Notes under the pieces: model-generated
Told to the model about the DNA's origin: nothing
Seen by the model: only the letters and a program-made list of their open reading frames with translations
Databases searched by the model: none
Shown here: piece after piece, positions 50,205 to 59,463 of the stretch
Layout: each line of letters opens with the position of its first letter
Numbering within the stretch: position 1 is the first letter of the stretch
Program-made: the position numbers and the translations under genes
Assembly (NCBI RefSeq): GCF_003236315.1
Contig: NZ_POTY01000005.1
Span: forward strand, 17,600-81,599
Direction: 5' to 3'
Length of the DNA: 64,000 bases
DNA from: Micromonospora craterilacus
Lineage (GTDB): Bacteria > Actinomycetota > Actinomycetes > Mycobacteriales > Micromonosporaceae

Positions 50205-51125
50205 ATGCTCCGTTCCGTTATCCTCGCCGCCTCCCGGTCATCCCGGGTCGAGCGGCTCGTCGCGACGGCCCCGTTCTCCCGGGACGTCGTGCGCCGGTTC
50301 GTCGCCGGCGCCAAGACCGACGACGCGTTGCGCGTGACCCGCGAACTCGTCGACGACAGTCTCGCAGTCACCCTCGACCACCTCGGCGAGGACACCGTCA
50401 CCCCCGAGCAGGCCCGCGCCACCAAGGACGAGTACCTGACGCTGCTGCGGATGCTCGCCGAGGCGAGGCTGACGCCGGCCGCCGAGGTGAGCGTCAAGCT
50501 GTCGGCGCTCGGCCAGGCGTTCGACGAGCAGTTGGCCTACGACAACGCCCGGGCGATCTGCGCCGCGGCCGACGCCGCGGGCACCACCGTCACCCTGGAC
50601 ATGGAGGACCACACCACCACCGACTCGACCCTGGACATCCTGGCCAAGCTGCGCAAGGACTTCCCGTCGACCGGGGCGGTGCTCCAGGCGTACCTGCGGC
50701 GCACCGAGTCGGACTGCCGCGAGCTGGCCTCGGCCGGGTCCCGGGTGCGGCTGTGTAAGGGGGCGTACAAGGAACCGGAGTCGGTGGCCCACCAGTCGGC
50801 CCGCGACGTCGACAAGTCCTACGTCCGCTGCCTCAACATCCTGATGTCCGGCGACGGCTATCCGATGCTGGCCACCCATGACCCCCGGTTGATCGCCATC
50901 GGCGAGGACCGGGCCCGCTGGTTCGACCGCGGCCCCGATCGCTTCGAGTTCCAGATGCTCTACGGCATCCGGCCGGAGGAACAGGCCCGCCTGGTCGGCG
51001 AGGGCTACACCGTGCGCACCTACGTCCCGTACGGCGACGACTGGTACGGCTACCTGATGCGCCGCCTCGCCGAGCGTCCCGCCAACCTGGCCTTCTTCGC
51101 GCGCGCGGTCGCCTCCCGGAAGTAG
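50205..51125 (+). CDS. Proline dehydrogenase
   Basis: 306-residue monofunctional PRODH (TIM barrel, FAD) that oxidises proline to pyrroline-5-carboxylate. Motifs: VSVKLSALGQAFDEQ, VTLDMEDHTTTDSTL, VLQAYLRRTESD, VRLCKGAYKEPESVAH, MLATHDPRLI and FEFQMLYGIRPEEQ. The catalytic lysine/arginine residues of the signature are kept. No PutA dehydrogenase domain; the P5C step must be encoded elsewhere. ATG 50205 has TACGCT 6 nt upstream. Confidence 0.95.
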   Translation: MLRSVILAASRSSRVERLVATAPFSRDVVRRFVAGAKTDDALRVTRELVDDSLAVTLDHLGEDTVTPEQARATKDEYLTLLRMLAEARLTPAAEVSVKLSALGQAFDEQLAYDNARAICAAADAAGTTVTLDMEDHTTTDSTLDILAKLRKDFPSTGAVLQAYLRRTESDCRELASAGSRVRLCKGAYKEPESVAHQSARDVDKSYVRCLNILMSGDGYPMLATHDPRLIAIGEDRARWFDRGPDRFEFQMLYGIRPEEQARLVGEGYTVRTYVPYGDDWYGYLMRRLAERPANLAFFARAVASRK

Positions 51126-51151
51126 CACCAGCGGCGCTCCAGGTGGGTGCC

Positions 51152-51187
51152 TTGACGAGCGAGGCTAATTGTATTAGCTTTCTGGCT
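51152..51187 (+). promoter_or_regulatory. Promoter with palindrome between -35 and -10 of the hydrolase/TetR operon
   Basis: TTGACG (51152-51157), 17-bp spacer, TAGCTT (51175-51180), then 7 nt to the ATG. The arms GCTAAT (51164-51169) and ATTAGC (51173-51178) with a TGT spacer overlap the -10. This is the placement of a TetR-type operator; the regulator gene is the second gene of the operon. Confidence 0.85.
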
Positions 51188-51988
51188 ATGACTACTAGCT
51201 TTGTCGGGCGGGGTGACGGCCGGATCGCGTACAAGGTGCACGGGCAGGGGCCGTTGGTGGTTCTCTCGCACGGCATGGGGGAGAACCGTCACTCCTACCG
51301 GCACCTGATCCCGCTGCTGGTCGAGGCGGGCTACCGGGTGGCCTCGGTCGACGTCCGGGGCCACGGCGACTCCAGCGCGGGCTGGTCGTCGTACGCCCCG
51401 GCCGAGGTGGGCGGCGACCTGCTGGCGGTGGTCCGCGACCTCGGCGGTGGCCCGGCCACCCTGGTCGGCAGCTCGTCCAGCGCCGCCGCCGTGGTCTTCG
51501 CGGCCACCGACGCGCCGGAACTGGTCAACGCGATCGTGCTGGTCGGCGCGTTCGTCGGGCAGCCGAAGCCCAATCCCTTCCTGCGTCTCGCGCAGGCCGC
51601 GGTGCTGCGCAGCCCGCGGCTGTTCGGGCTGTTCCACCGCACGCTCTTCCCGGTGCACCGGCCGGCCGACGACGCGGAGTACCGCCGGGCGATGGTGGCC
51701 GCGCTGCGCCGGCCCGGCCGGATGGCGCCGGTGCGGGGTGTGATCGCCCCGGCGCAGCCGCACTGGACCGCCCGGGCTCCGCAGGTGGGCCAGCCGGTGC
51801 TGGTGCTGATGGGCACGAAGGATCCGGACTTCCGCGACCCGGGCGGCGAGGCCCGCGCCGCCCGGCGCCTCTTCCAGGTTGCCGAGGCGCGGATGATCAC
51901 CGATGCCGGGCACTACCCGCACGCCGACCGACCCGACCCGACGGCCGCCGAGCTGGTCGACTTCCTCGCGGTGGCCAACCGTGCCTAG
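51188..51988 (+). CDS. Alpha/beta-fold hydrolase under TetR control
   Basis: 266 residues. LVVLSHGMGENRHSYRHL (oxyanion HG), VDVRGHGDSSAG, nucleophile elbow LVGSSSSAAAVVFA (G-S-S-S-S, Ser in GxSxx) and C-terminal ITDAGHYPHADRP with His. An Asp in VLMGTKDPDFRDP is the likely acid. Substrate unknown. ATG 51188 starts the transcript directly (leaderless). It overlaps the TetR gene by 8 nt. Confidence 0.82.
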   Translation: MTTSFVGRGDGRIAYKVHGQGPLVVLSHGMGENRHSYRHLIPLLVEAGYRVASVDVRGHGDSSAGWSSYAPAEVGGDLLAVVRDLGGGPATLVGSSSSAAAVVFAATDAPELVNAIVLVGAFVGQPKPNPFLRLAQAAVLRSPRLFGLFHRTLFPVHRPADDAEYRRAMVAALRRPGRMAPVRGVIAPAQPHWTARAPQVGQPVLVLMGTKDPDFRDPGGEARAARRLFQVAEARMITDAGHYPHADRPDPTAAELVDFLAVANRA

Positions 51989-52568
51989 GGCCGGGCTGAA
52001 CCAGCAGATCGTGGTCCGTGAGGCGGCCCGGCTCGCCGACGAGGTCGGGTACGACAAACTCACCCTCGCCGCGTTGGCGAACCGGCTCGGCGTCGCGCTG
52101 CCCAGCCTCTACAAGCATGTCAAGGGGGCCGACGCGCTCGCCCAGAAGCTGTCCGCGCTGGTCACCGCGGAGATCGCCGACGAGATGACCACGGCCGCCG
52201 CCGGTCGCAGCGGCGACGACGCGCTGCGCGCCGTCGCCGACGCCTACCGGTCGTACGCCCGCCGGCATCCCGGCCGCTTCCCGGCCGGCCAGCGGGTGCC
52301 GGATTCGGCCGACCCGGCGCATGTCGCCGCCGGGGCCCGGGCGGTCGGCGTCGTCTACGCCATCCTCAGCGGCTACGGGATCGGTGGGGACGCCGCCGTG
52401 GACGGGGTCCGGATGTTCCGCGCCGCTGTGCACGGCTTCGTCTCGCTGGAGGCGGCCGGTGACTTCGGCCTGCCCCGCGAGGTCGACCGCTCCTTCGACC
52501 GGATGGTCGCCGCCCTCGGCGTCGCGTTCCGCTCCTGGCCCGGGCCGGAGGAGACAGGCGCGGAATGA
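51981..52568 (+). CDS. TetR-family regulator with WHG domain
   Basis: 195 residues. N-terminal HTH (IVVREAARLADEVGYDKLTL, then AALANRLGVALPSLYKHVKG) and a WHG-type C-terminal domain (VYAILSGYGIGGDAAVDGVR, AVHGFVSLEAAGDFGLP). Overlaps the hydrolase by 8 nt, so both are coupled. It likely binds GCTAAT/ATTAGC at 51164-51178 and controls its own operon. GTG 51981 is the start. Confidence 0.9.
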   Translation: MPRAGLNQQIVVREAARLADEVGYDKLTLAALANRLGVALPSLYKHVKGADALAQKLSALVTAEIADEMTTAAAGRSGDDALRAVADAYRSYARRHPGRFPAGQRVPDSADPAHVAAGARAVGVVYAILSGYGIGGDAAVDGVRMFRAAVHGFVSLEAAGDFGLPREVDRSFDRMVAALGVAFRSWPGPEETGAE

Positions 52569-52628
52569 CCGGTGGCCGCGGCGGCGGGCGGTGTTCCCTA
52601 TCTCGCCGGCGAGCCGTACCCTTCGCCG

Positions 52629-54203
52629 ATGACCGACGGGGGCCCTGTGGCCGACGACCAGCCGCCGACAACGCCCGAGCCGCCGCCGAGTGGAGCAACT
52701 GAGCCGCCGCCAAGTGCGACGCCCCACGCGACGCCGGGCGCGCCCCCTTACGCGCCGCCGAGCGCGCCCCCTTACGCGCCGCCATATGCGACGCCGAGCG
52801 CGCCGCCATATGCGACGCCGTACGCGCCCCCTTACGCGCCGCCGGGTGCGGCGCCCTATGTGATGCCGAGTGCGGTGACCGGGGTGGCGGCTGCGGCCGG
52901 CCCGACGGTGGCGCCCGACGGGCGACGGCGCCGGCGATGGCCACTGTGGGCCGCGCTCGTCGTGGTGGTCCTGGTGCTGGCCTGTGGCCTGCCGGCGGCG
53001 CTGCTTGTCAGCGTGCTGCGGGACACCGACGTCGAGACGTCCGCCACGGCCGCCGAGCCGACCGAGAACCCGACCACGCTGGCCGCCCAGCAGGTCGCCG
53101 AGCGGATCAGCGTGCAGTTGAACCGGCAGGCCGCCGCGCTGCTCGGCGGGGACCGGGCCGGGTTCCTGGCGATCGCGGAGGCCGGTTCCGCGCGCACCGA
53201 GCTCCGCCGCCGGTACGACTCGCTCAGGGCGCTGCGCGTGAAGCGTTGGGAGGCCAGCGCGAGCGGCCTGCCCACCGAGACGGGTCAGGCGGGCGAGTGG
53301 CGGTTGCGGGTCCAGTTCAACTACTGCTTCGTGGTGGCGAGGTGTCAGACGAGCCCGATGGTCGTCGACACCCGGTGGCGCGACGGGGCGGAGCCCCGCC
53401 TGCTGGAGATCGAGAAGTCGAAGTCCTCGCCGTACGTGATCGGCGCTCCCAGCGGGCAGCCCGGCGATCTGCCCTGGGAGGTCAGCGAGCTGACCTCCGT
53501 GGTCGGGAAGCGGACGATCGTGGCGACCACGCCGGCGTACCGCAACCGGCTGCCGTACCTGCTGGCCCGGGCCGAGGCGGCAGCCAAGGTGGCCGACCTG
53601 TACGCGGTGTCCGGCACCCCCGACCGCTACCGGATCTTCTACGCCGGCAAGAAGGAGTGGGAGACCTGGTACGGCGGCGAGCAGCCGGAATGGGGCATCG
53701 GGTACGCGATCAACGTCGGCGGCGGTCACCACGAGGTCGTGCTCGGGCCGGACAGCCTGGACTACGGTCCCTTCATGGACCAGGTGCTCCGGCACGAGCT
53801 GGCCCACGCCGCGTCGATGCCCGACGGCTACTGGGAGGACTGGGCGTGGTGGCTGGTCGAAGGGGTGGCCGAGTACGCGGCCGTCGACGGTCAGCCGGTG
53901 GCCCGCTACCTGGGACTGGCCGAAACGCGGCAGGCGGTCAGGGGCGACTGGAACGGCAAGCTCGACGACCTCATACCCACCGGTGACATCTCGGGCGAAG
54001 AGGCGACCGGCCGTTACGGCATCGCGTACCTCGCCGTCCGGTACTTCGTCGACCGCTTCGGTGAGGAGCAGCTGCTCGCCTTCGTCAAGGCGGTGGTGCA
54101 CGACCTCCGTCCGCCGGCCCAGATCGCCGAGGAGGTCCTGGGCGAGCCCTGGTCCGGCCTCCACGACGAGTGTGTCGCGTACATCCGACGGGCTGCCGGC
54201 TGA
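52629..54203 (+). CDS. Membrane-anchored putative zinc metallopeptidase with Pro-rich N-terminus
   Basis: 524 residues. A cytoplasmic Pro/Tyr-rich head (about 1-80) with YAPPY repeats, a basic stop (GRRRRRW), one transmembrane helix (about 104-130, PLWAALVVVVLVLACGLPAA) and an extracellular part. HELAHA (H389, E390, H393) followed by WWLVEGVAEYAA (E411 or E415) is the gluzincin pattern, so Zn-dependent peptidase activity is likely. Between the anchor and the peptidase domain lies about 200 residues resembling nuclear-transport-factor-like modules (VQFNYCFVVARCQTSPMVVD). ATG 52629 follows TACCCT by 6 nt. Substrate unknown. Confidence 0.78.
   Translation: MTDGGPVADDQPPTTPEPPPSGATEPPPSATPHATPGAPPYAPPSAPPYAPPYATPSAPPYATPYAPPYAPPGAAPYVMPSAVTGVAAAAGPTVAPDGRRRRRWPLWAALVVVVLVLACGLPAALLVSVLRDTDVETSATAAEPTENPTTLAAQQVAERISVQLNRQAAALLGGDRAGFLAIAEAGSARTELRRRYDSLRALRVKRWEASASGLPTETGQAGEWRLRVQFNYCFVVARCQTSPMVVDTRWRDGAEPRLLEIEKSKSSPYVIGAPSGQPGDLPWEVSELTSVVGKRTIVATTPAYRNRLPYLLARAEAAAKVADLYAVSGTPDRYRIFYAGKKEWETWYGGEQPEWGIGYAINVGGGHHEVVLGPDSLDYGPFMDQVLRHELAHAASMPDGYWEDWAWWLVEGVAEYAAVDGQPVARYLGLAETRQAVRGDWNGKLDDLIPTGDISGEEATGRYGIAYLAVRYFVDRFGEEQLLAFVKAVVHDLRPPAQIAEEVLGEPWSGLHDECVAYIRRAAG
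52737..52847 (+). repeat. Proline/tyrosine-rich YAPP coding repeats
   Basis: In-frame low-complexity DNA coding APPYAPPSAPPYAPPYATPS and related units, about 37 residues. It repeats GCGCCGCCATATGCG or CCCCCTTACGCGCCG. Marks a disordered cytoplasmic tail. Confidence 0.85.
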
Positions 54204-54249
54204 CGGGCTGCCAGCGGCCGGATCGACGGCGGCTCGTAGCATGGGTCGG

Positions 54250-55634
54250 GTGCGCCGCCCTGACCCGCCGCGGCTGCCCTCAGCCACGCGCCCCCGCCTG
54301 CTCACCGCCCTGCTCGCCGTCGCCGTCGTGATCCTCACAGGGGCCGCCTCCTGCGGTGCCGACGAGCCGTCGATCGCGCTCGCCTCGGCCGTGCGGGCCC
54401 CGGTGGCGGAGGAGATCGACGCCCCCGCCACCGTCGTCGCCCGGGCGGCGGCGACCCTCACCGCGCCCGCTGACGGGACGCTGGCCAGCCTGCGGGTCGA
54501 GCCGGGCCAGCGGGTCAAGCGCGGCCAGGTGCTTGCCGTGATCAACTCGCCGTCGGCGCGGGAACGGCTCCGCCAGGCCCGCGCGGCACTCGACGCGGCC
54601 AAGCGGGCCGGTGGTGGCGGTGGCGGCGGCAACCTCGCCGGCTCGCTGCGGGGCACCGACCGGGCCGCCGCGGAGGCGCACGCCGCCGCCCGCGCCGCCG
54701 CCGCGAAGATCAGCGATCCGGAACTCCGCAAGGCGCTGCTCGCGCAGGTCGACTCCGCCCAGCGCCAGTACGCCGCCGCGGCCCGCGCCGCCGACAACGC
54801 GGTCCGCGAGGTCCAGCGCGGCGTACGCAACCTGAACTCCGCCGTCGGCGCGCTCGCCACCGCCCAGCGGCTCCAGGCGCAGCAGGCGTACGACCTGGCC
54901 AAGGCGACGGTGGACGCGCTGACCCTGCGCGCCCCGATCGCCGGGGTGGTGCAACCGGGTGGCGTCGGTACCGGTGGCGGTTCGGCCGGTGCGCTCGCCG
55001 GGCTGCTCGACGCCGCCGGCGGGATGCCGGCTGGGGTCGGCCCGGACGCGCTCGGCGCCGGGTCGGCGGCACCGCCGCCGGGCGTGGACACCGCCGTCCC
55101 GGTCGGTGGCCGGGTCACCGCAGGGACTCCCGTGCTGACCGTGGTGGACACCGGCGAGCTGGGCCTGCTCGCCGAGGTCGACGAGACCGACGTACTGCTG
55201 GTCCGGGCCGGACTCACCGGCACGGTCGAGCTGGACGCGGTGCCCGGCGCGACGTACGACGCGACCGTCCGGTCGATCGACGTGCTGCCCAGCACGTCGG
55301 CCCGGGGCGGGGTCAGTTACCGGGTCCGGCTCGCACTCGGGGCGGGCCTGTTCGGCGAGGCGGAGCGGGCACCGACCCCGCGGCCGGGGATGAACGCGGT
55401 GCTGCGGCTGCGGGTCCGGGAGGCGGCGGACGCGGTGACCGTGCCCGCGTCGGCGGTCTTCTCGGTGGACGGGCGGGACACGGTGTGGCTGGTCCGCGAC
55501 GGTCGGGCCGGCCGGGCGGTGGTCACCGTCGGAGTGCAGGGCCAGGACCTGGTGCAGATCGTCAACGGGGTGCAGCCCGGCGACCGGGTGGTCATCCGCG
55601 GCACCGACCAGGTCCGGGACGGCCAGGAGGTCGG

Positions 55635-55638
<4 letters not shown>
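54250..55638 (+). CDS. MacA/HlyD-type efflux adaptor lipoprotein
   Basis: 462 residues. Lipoprotein-like start (LLAVAVVILTGAASC, Cys at about residue 34). Biotinyl-lipoyl part ASLRVEPGQRVKRGQVLAVI, helical hairpin ARERLRQARAALDAAKRAGG and RQYAAAARAADNAVREVQRG, second lipoyl half TLRAPIAGVVQPGGVG, then beta-barrel and membrane-proximal domains (VPASAVFSVDGRDTVWLV). A Gly run (KRAGGGGGGGNLAG) and a Gly/Ala insertion of about 45 residues interrupt it. Overlaps the ATPase gene by 4 nt, forming a MacAB-like module. GTG 54250 follows TAGCAT by 7 nt. Confidence 0.88.
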
Positions 55639-56323
<685 letters not shown>

Positions 56324-56327
<4 letters not shown>

Positions 56328-57508
56328 GGCTGGCCGAGGCGTGGCGGGTGGCGTCGGACGCGCTACGGGCCAACCGGATGCGCAGCCTGCTGACCATGCT
56401 CGGCGTGATCATCGGGGTGGCCTCCGTGGTGCTCCTGGTGGCCATCGGCACCGGCACCAAGCAGAAGGTCGAACAGCAGGTCGAGGGGCTCGGTTCCAAC
56501 CTTTTGCTGGTTGTCCCGGGGCGACTCGACGTGGGTGCCGCACCGGCGGTCTCGCCACTGACGTTGCAGGACGTGGACGCGGTCGGCCGGGTGGTTGGTG
56601 ATCCGGCCCGGGTGGCGGTGACGGTCGCCTCGGGCGCGACGGTGCGGGCCGGCACCCGGCAGGACTTCACCACCGTGCAGGGGGTGTTGGAGACCACCCC
56701 GACGGTGTTCGCCCGGGAGTTGGCCCGGGGACGCTACCTGACCCGTTCCGACGTGGACACCGGCCGGCGGGTGGCGGTGCTTGGCGACGCGGTCGCCCGA
56801 GCGTTGTTTCCCGACCGGGATGCGGTCGGCCAGCAGATCAACGTCGCCGGCGTCCGGTTCCGGGTGATCGGCGTCTTCGTCCAGCTGGGGCAGAGCCTCG
56901 GCGTCGACCGGGACGACGAGGTGCACATCCCGGTGACGGCGGCCCAGCGGCTGTACGGCACCCAGCGGGTGGACGCCATCGCGGTGAAGGCGCCGGACCG
57001 CGAGCGCATCGACGAACTGGGCGCTCGGATCGTGGCCGAGCTGAACGGACGGCACCCGGGTACCGAGTTCAGCGCGGTCACCCAGGAGCAGATCCTCGGC
57101 GTGCTGGGTGACATCCTCGGCATTCTGACCGGCGTGCTGGCCGCCATCGCGGGCATCTCGCTGCTGGTCGGCGGTGTCGGCGTCTCCAACATCATGCTCG
57201 TCTCGGTACGCGAACGGACCCGCGAGATCGGGCTGCGCAAGGCGGTCGGCGCCCGCCCCCGCGACATCGGCGTCCAGTTCCTGCTGGAGGCGGTGTTGCT
57301 GACCTCGGTCGGTGGGCTGACCGGGATGGCGCTCGGCGTGGGCGGAGCGCTGCTGGTGGCCGCGGTCTCGCCCATCCCGGCGGCGGTGACCTGGTGGTCA
57401 CTGGCGCTGGCCTTTGGCGTCTCGGCGGCGGTCGGGATCGTCTTCGGGGTGGTGCCCGCACAGCGGGCCGGTCGGCTCGACCCGGTGGTCGCCCTGCGCG
57501 CGGAGTGA
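56324..57508 (+). CDS. MacB/FtsX-type ABC permease
   Basis: 394 residues. One N-terminal span (MRSLLTMLGVIIGVASVVLL), a large extracytoplasmic MacB_PCD domain (about 45-270; FFPDR-type segment is AVARALFPDRDAVGQQINV) and three C-terminal spans (GILTGVLAAIAGISLLVGGV, FLLEAVLLTSVGGLTGMAL, ALAFGVSAAVGIVFGVVPAQ). The final loop VRERTREIGLRKAVGARPRD is the FtsX/MacB coupling signature. It completes the MacA/MacB-like module. In a Gram-positive this type usually acts as a cell-envelope stress or export system. Confidence 0.93.
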
Positions 57509-57595
57509 CGCTGGCGATACCGGTGGCCGAAGATGATCGGTGTCCGCGCCCTCGCCACCAGCCCCCCGACCAGGGGTTTTTCCCTAGCGGCGGGG

Positions 57596-57614
57596 ATCAG
57601 TTTCATGATCAGTT
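57596..57614. repeat. Direct repeat GATCAGTT upstream of the excisionase-type HTH gene
   Basis: Two copies of GATCAGTT at 57596-57603 and 57607-57614 are 11 bp apart. They lie within the 228-bp interval after the MacB-like permease, which also has TACC-GTACT-GGTA (57650-57662). Purpose unknown. Confidence 0.6.
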
Positions 57615-57736
57615 GCAGGAAGGGATCGCGCCGGTCACAGCCGTCCCGCTACCGTACTGGTAACACGCGCGTCGCCGGCCGCGCGGGATGACCCGTGCGG
57701 CGGCTCGCGCCGGGCATGGGATGGGTCGGGTGAGCC

Positions 57737-57946
57737 ATGGCCGGGTCGCAGTCCGACGGTCGGCTGTCGGATGTCAAGTTCCTGACCGTCGCCGAGGTGG
57801 CGACGGTCATGCGGGTGTCCAAGATGACGGTCTACCGCCTCGTGCACAGCGGTGAGCTGACCGCCGTGCGGGTGGGCAGGTCGTTCCGGGTGCCCGAGCA
57901 CGCGGTGCACGAGTATCTTCGCGGCGCCTTCCAGGAAACCGCCTGA
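57737..57946 (+). CDS. Small excisionase-type HTH protein (Rv0500A-like)
   Basis: 69 residues with one MerR-like/excisionase HTH: FLTVAEVATVMRVSKMTVYR, then LVHSGELTAVRVGRSFRVPE. The same protein precedes the AURKAIP1-type mini-protein in mycobacteria (Rv0500A-Rv0500B), matching this gene order. No recombinase gene is nearby, so it is probably a chromosomal regulator rather than a phage excisionase. ATG 57737 is used; no ribosome site is obvious. Confidence 0.88.
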   Translation: MAGSQSDGRLSDVKFLTVAEVATVMRVSKMTVYRLVHSGELTAVRVGRSFRVPEHAVHEYLRGAFQETA

Positions 57947-58170
57947 CCCGCTTGCGAACTCGGCCGCGGGCCGGCCCGGTGAACGGGCATCGACCGGGGG
58001 CGCGTTGGTCCTGCTGACGCATCCCCGCTACGCTGGACTCCGATCGTGACCGCTGGTGCGCTCCGCCGCCCACCCCGCCGGTCCGGTCCGTTGTCCGCAA
58101 GCGGTCGCCGACGCCACTGGTTCGTGGCGTCTTCCCGGTCGCGCCGCACATTGCATCGAAAGGCTTTCGT

Positions 58171-58272
58171 ATGGGCTCGGTGGTCAAGAAGCGCCGCAAG
58201 CGCATGGCTAAGAAGAAGCACCGCAAGCTGCTGCGCAAGACCCGCGTCCAGCGTCGCCGTCTCGGCAAGTGA
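58171..58272 (+). CDS. 33-residue AURKAIP1/COX24-type basic protein (Rv0500B-like)
   Basis: Encodes [20 protein letters not shown] and continues [12 protein letters not shown], nearly all Lys/Arg/His. The family is ribosome-associated in actinobacteria (small subunit protein bS22-like in mycobacteria), so it is probably a mini ribosomal protein. The 224-bp interval before it has a TACGCT hexamer at 58029-58034. Missed easily because of its size. Confidence 0.9.
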   Translation: MGSVVKKRRKRMAKKKHRKLLRKTRVQRRRLGK

Positions 58273-58389
58273 CCGATGCCGGGCTGCGGCCCGGCATCCG
58301 TCGCTCGCCAACTGTCGACCCTCGGAGGCTCAGGTGATCAGGCCGAGGCTGTCCCGGCTCGATCCCGGCTGCCGGGGGAGGTGCGAGAC

Positions 58390-59463
58390 ATGACCCCCGG
58401 TGGCTCCCCGAGCCGTCCGGGGGTTGTCGTCGTGACCGGGGTCAGCCGCTACCTCGCCGCGCACGTCGCCGCCCGCCTCGCCGCCGACCCGCGGATCGAC
58501 CGGGTCATCGGCGTCGACCTGCCCGAGCCGGGCCCCGAGGTCGCCGGCCTGCTCGACCAGGTCGAGCGGGTCCGCGTCGACCCCGGTGCGGTCGGCGGTC
58601 TGCTCGCTGACCTCGACGTGGACACCGTGGTGCACCTGGCCCTGGTCAGCGCCCCGGATCCGCAGCACGGGGGCCGGTCGGCGATGAAGGAACAGAACGT
58701 CATCGGCACCATGCAACTGCTCGCGGCCTGCCAGCGGGCGCCCCGGCTGCGCAAGATCGTGGTTCGCTCCTCGACCGCGGCGTACGGGGCCTCGTTCCGG
58801 GACCCGGCCGTCTTCACTGAGGAGACCGAGCCGCGTGAGGTCCCGCGCGGCGGTTTCGGCCGGGACATCCTCGACATCGAGGGGTACGTTCGCGGCTTCC
58901 GCCGCCGCCGTCCCGACGTCACCGCCACCGTCCTGCGGTTCGCGCCGTTCATCGGCTCGACGGCCGACACCACACTGACCCGTTACTTCGCGCAGCCGGT
59001 GGTGCCCACCATCTTCGGCCGTGACGCGCGGTTGCAGTTCCTGCACTTCGACGACGCCCTTGAGGTGCTGCACCGGTCGGTCGCCGAGGACCACCCGGGC
59101 ACCTACAACGTCGCCGGGCCGGGGGTGCTCGCACTGTCCCAGGCGATCCGCCGGGCCGGCCGGGTCGCCGTGCCGGTGCTGGAGCCGGGCCTGTCCGGTG
59201 CCGTCGCACTCGCCCGCACCATGGGCTTCGGCCGCTATGGGCTCGACCAGGTCGACCTTTTCGTGCACGGTCGGGTGGTGGACATCTCCCGGCTGGAGCG
59301 CGAGTACGGCTACACCCCCCGCTCGACCGCCGACGCCTTCGACGACTTCATCCGCGCGCACCACGGTCGCGCCGTGGTGACCCGGGAACAGTTGGCCGCG
59401 GCCGAGCAGCTCGTGCTCGACCGCATCCGGCAGGTCCGCGCCGCCGTACGGGAGCGGCCGTGA
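58390..59463 (+). CDS. NAD-dependent epimerase/dehydratase family protein (Rv0501-like)
   Basis: 357 residues, extended SDR. The cofactor loop reads VVVVTGVSRYLAAHVAARLA: the first Gly is kept but the later Gly of TGxxGxxG are replaced (mycobacterial Rv0501 has GACRFLGGYL). Nucleotide-binding Asp in VIGVDLPEP; VVRSSTAAYGASF (catalytic Tyr context); SLDIEGY-type site here reads DILDIEGYVRGFRRRRP. GGGGAGG lies 8 nt before ATG 58390. Its stop overlaps the acyltransferase start by 4 nt. Confidence 0.88.
   Translation: MTPGGSPSRPGVVVVTGVSRYLAAHVAARLAADPRIDRVIGVDLPEPGPEVAGLLDQVERVRVDPGAVGGLLADLDVDTVVHLALVSAPDPQHGGRSAMKEQNVIGTMQLLAACQRAPRLRKIVVRSSTAAYGASFRDPAVFTEETEPREVPRGGFGRDILDIEGYVRGFRRRRPDVTATVLRFAPFIGSTADTTLTRYFAQPVVPTIFGRDARLQFLHFDDALEVLHRSVAEDHPGTYNVAGPGVLALSQAIRRAGRVAVPVLEPGLSGAVALARTMGFGRYGLDQVDLFVHGRVVDISRLEREYGYTPRSTADAFDDFIRAHHGRAVVTREQLAAAEQLVLDRIRQVRAAVRERP

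Noticed and set aside
51897..55295. 1132-codon minus-strand ORF
   Set aside because: Low-complexity Ser/Ala/Thr/Arg translation antisense to the TetR, metallopeptidase and adaptor genes; a high-GC artefact.
57737..57946. Excisionase-type HTH as a sign of an integrated element
   Set aside because: No integrase, att repeat or composition change; the gene is syntenic with mycobacterial Rv0500A.
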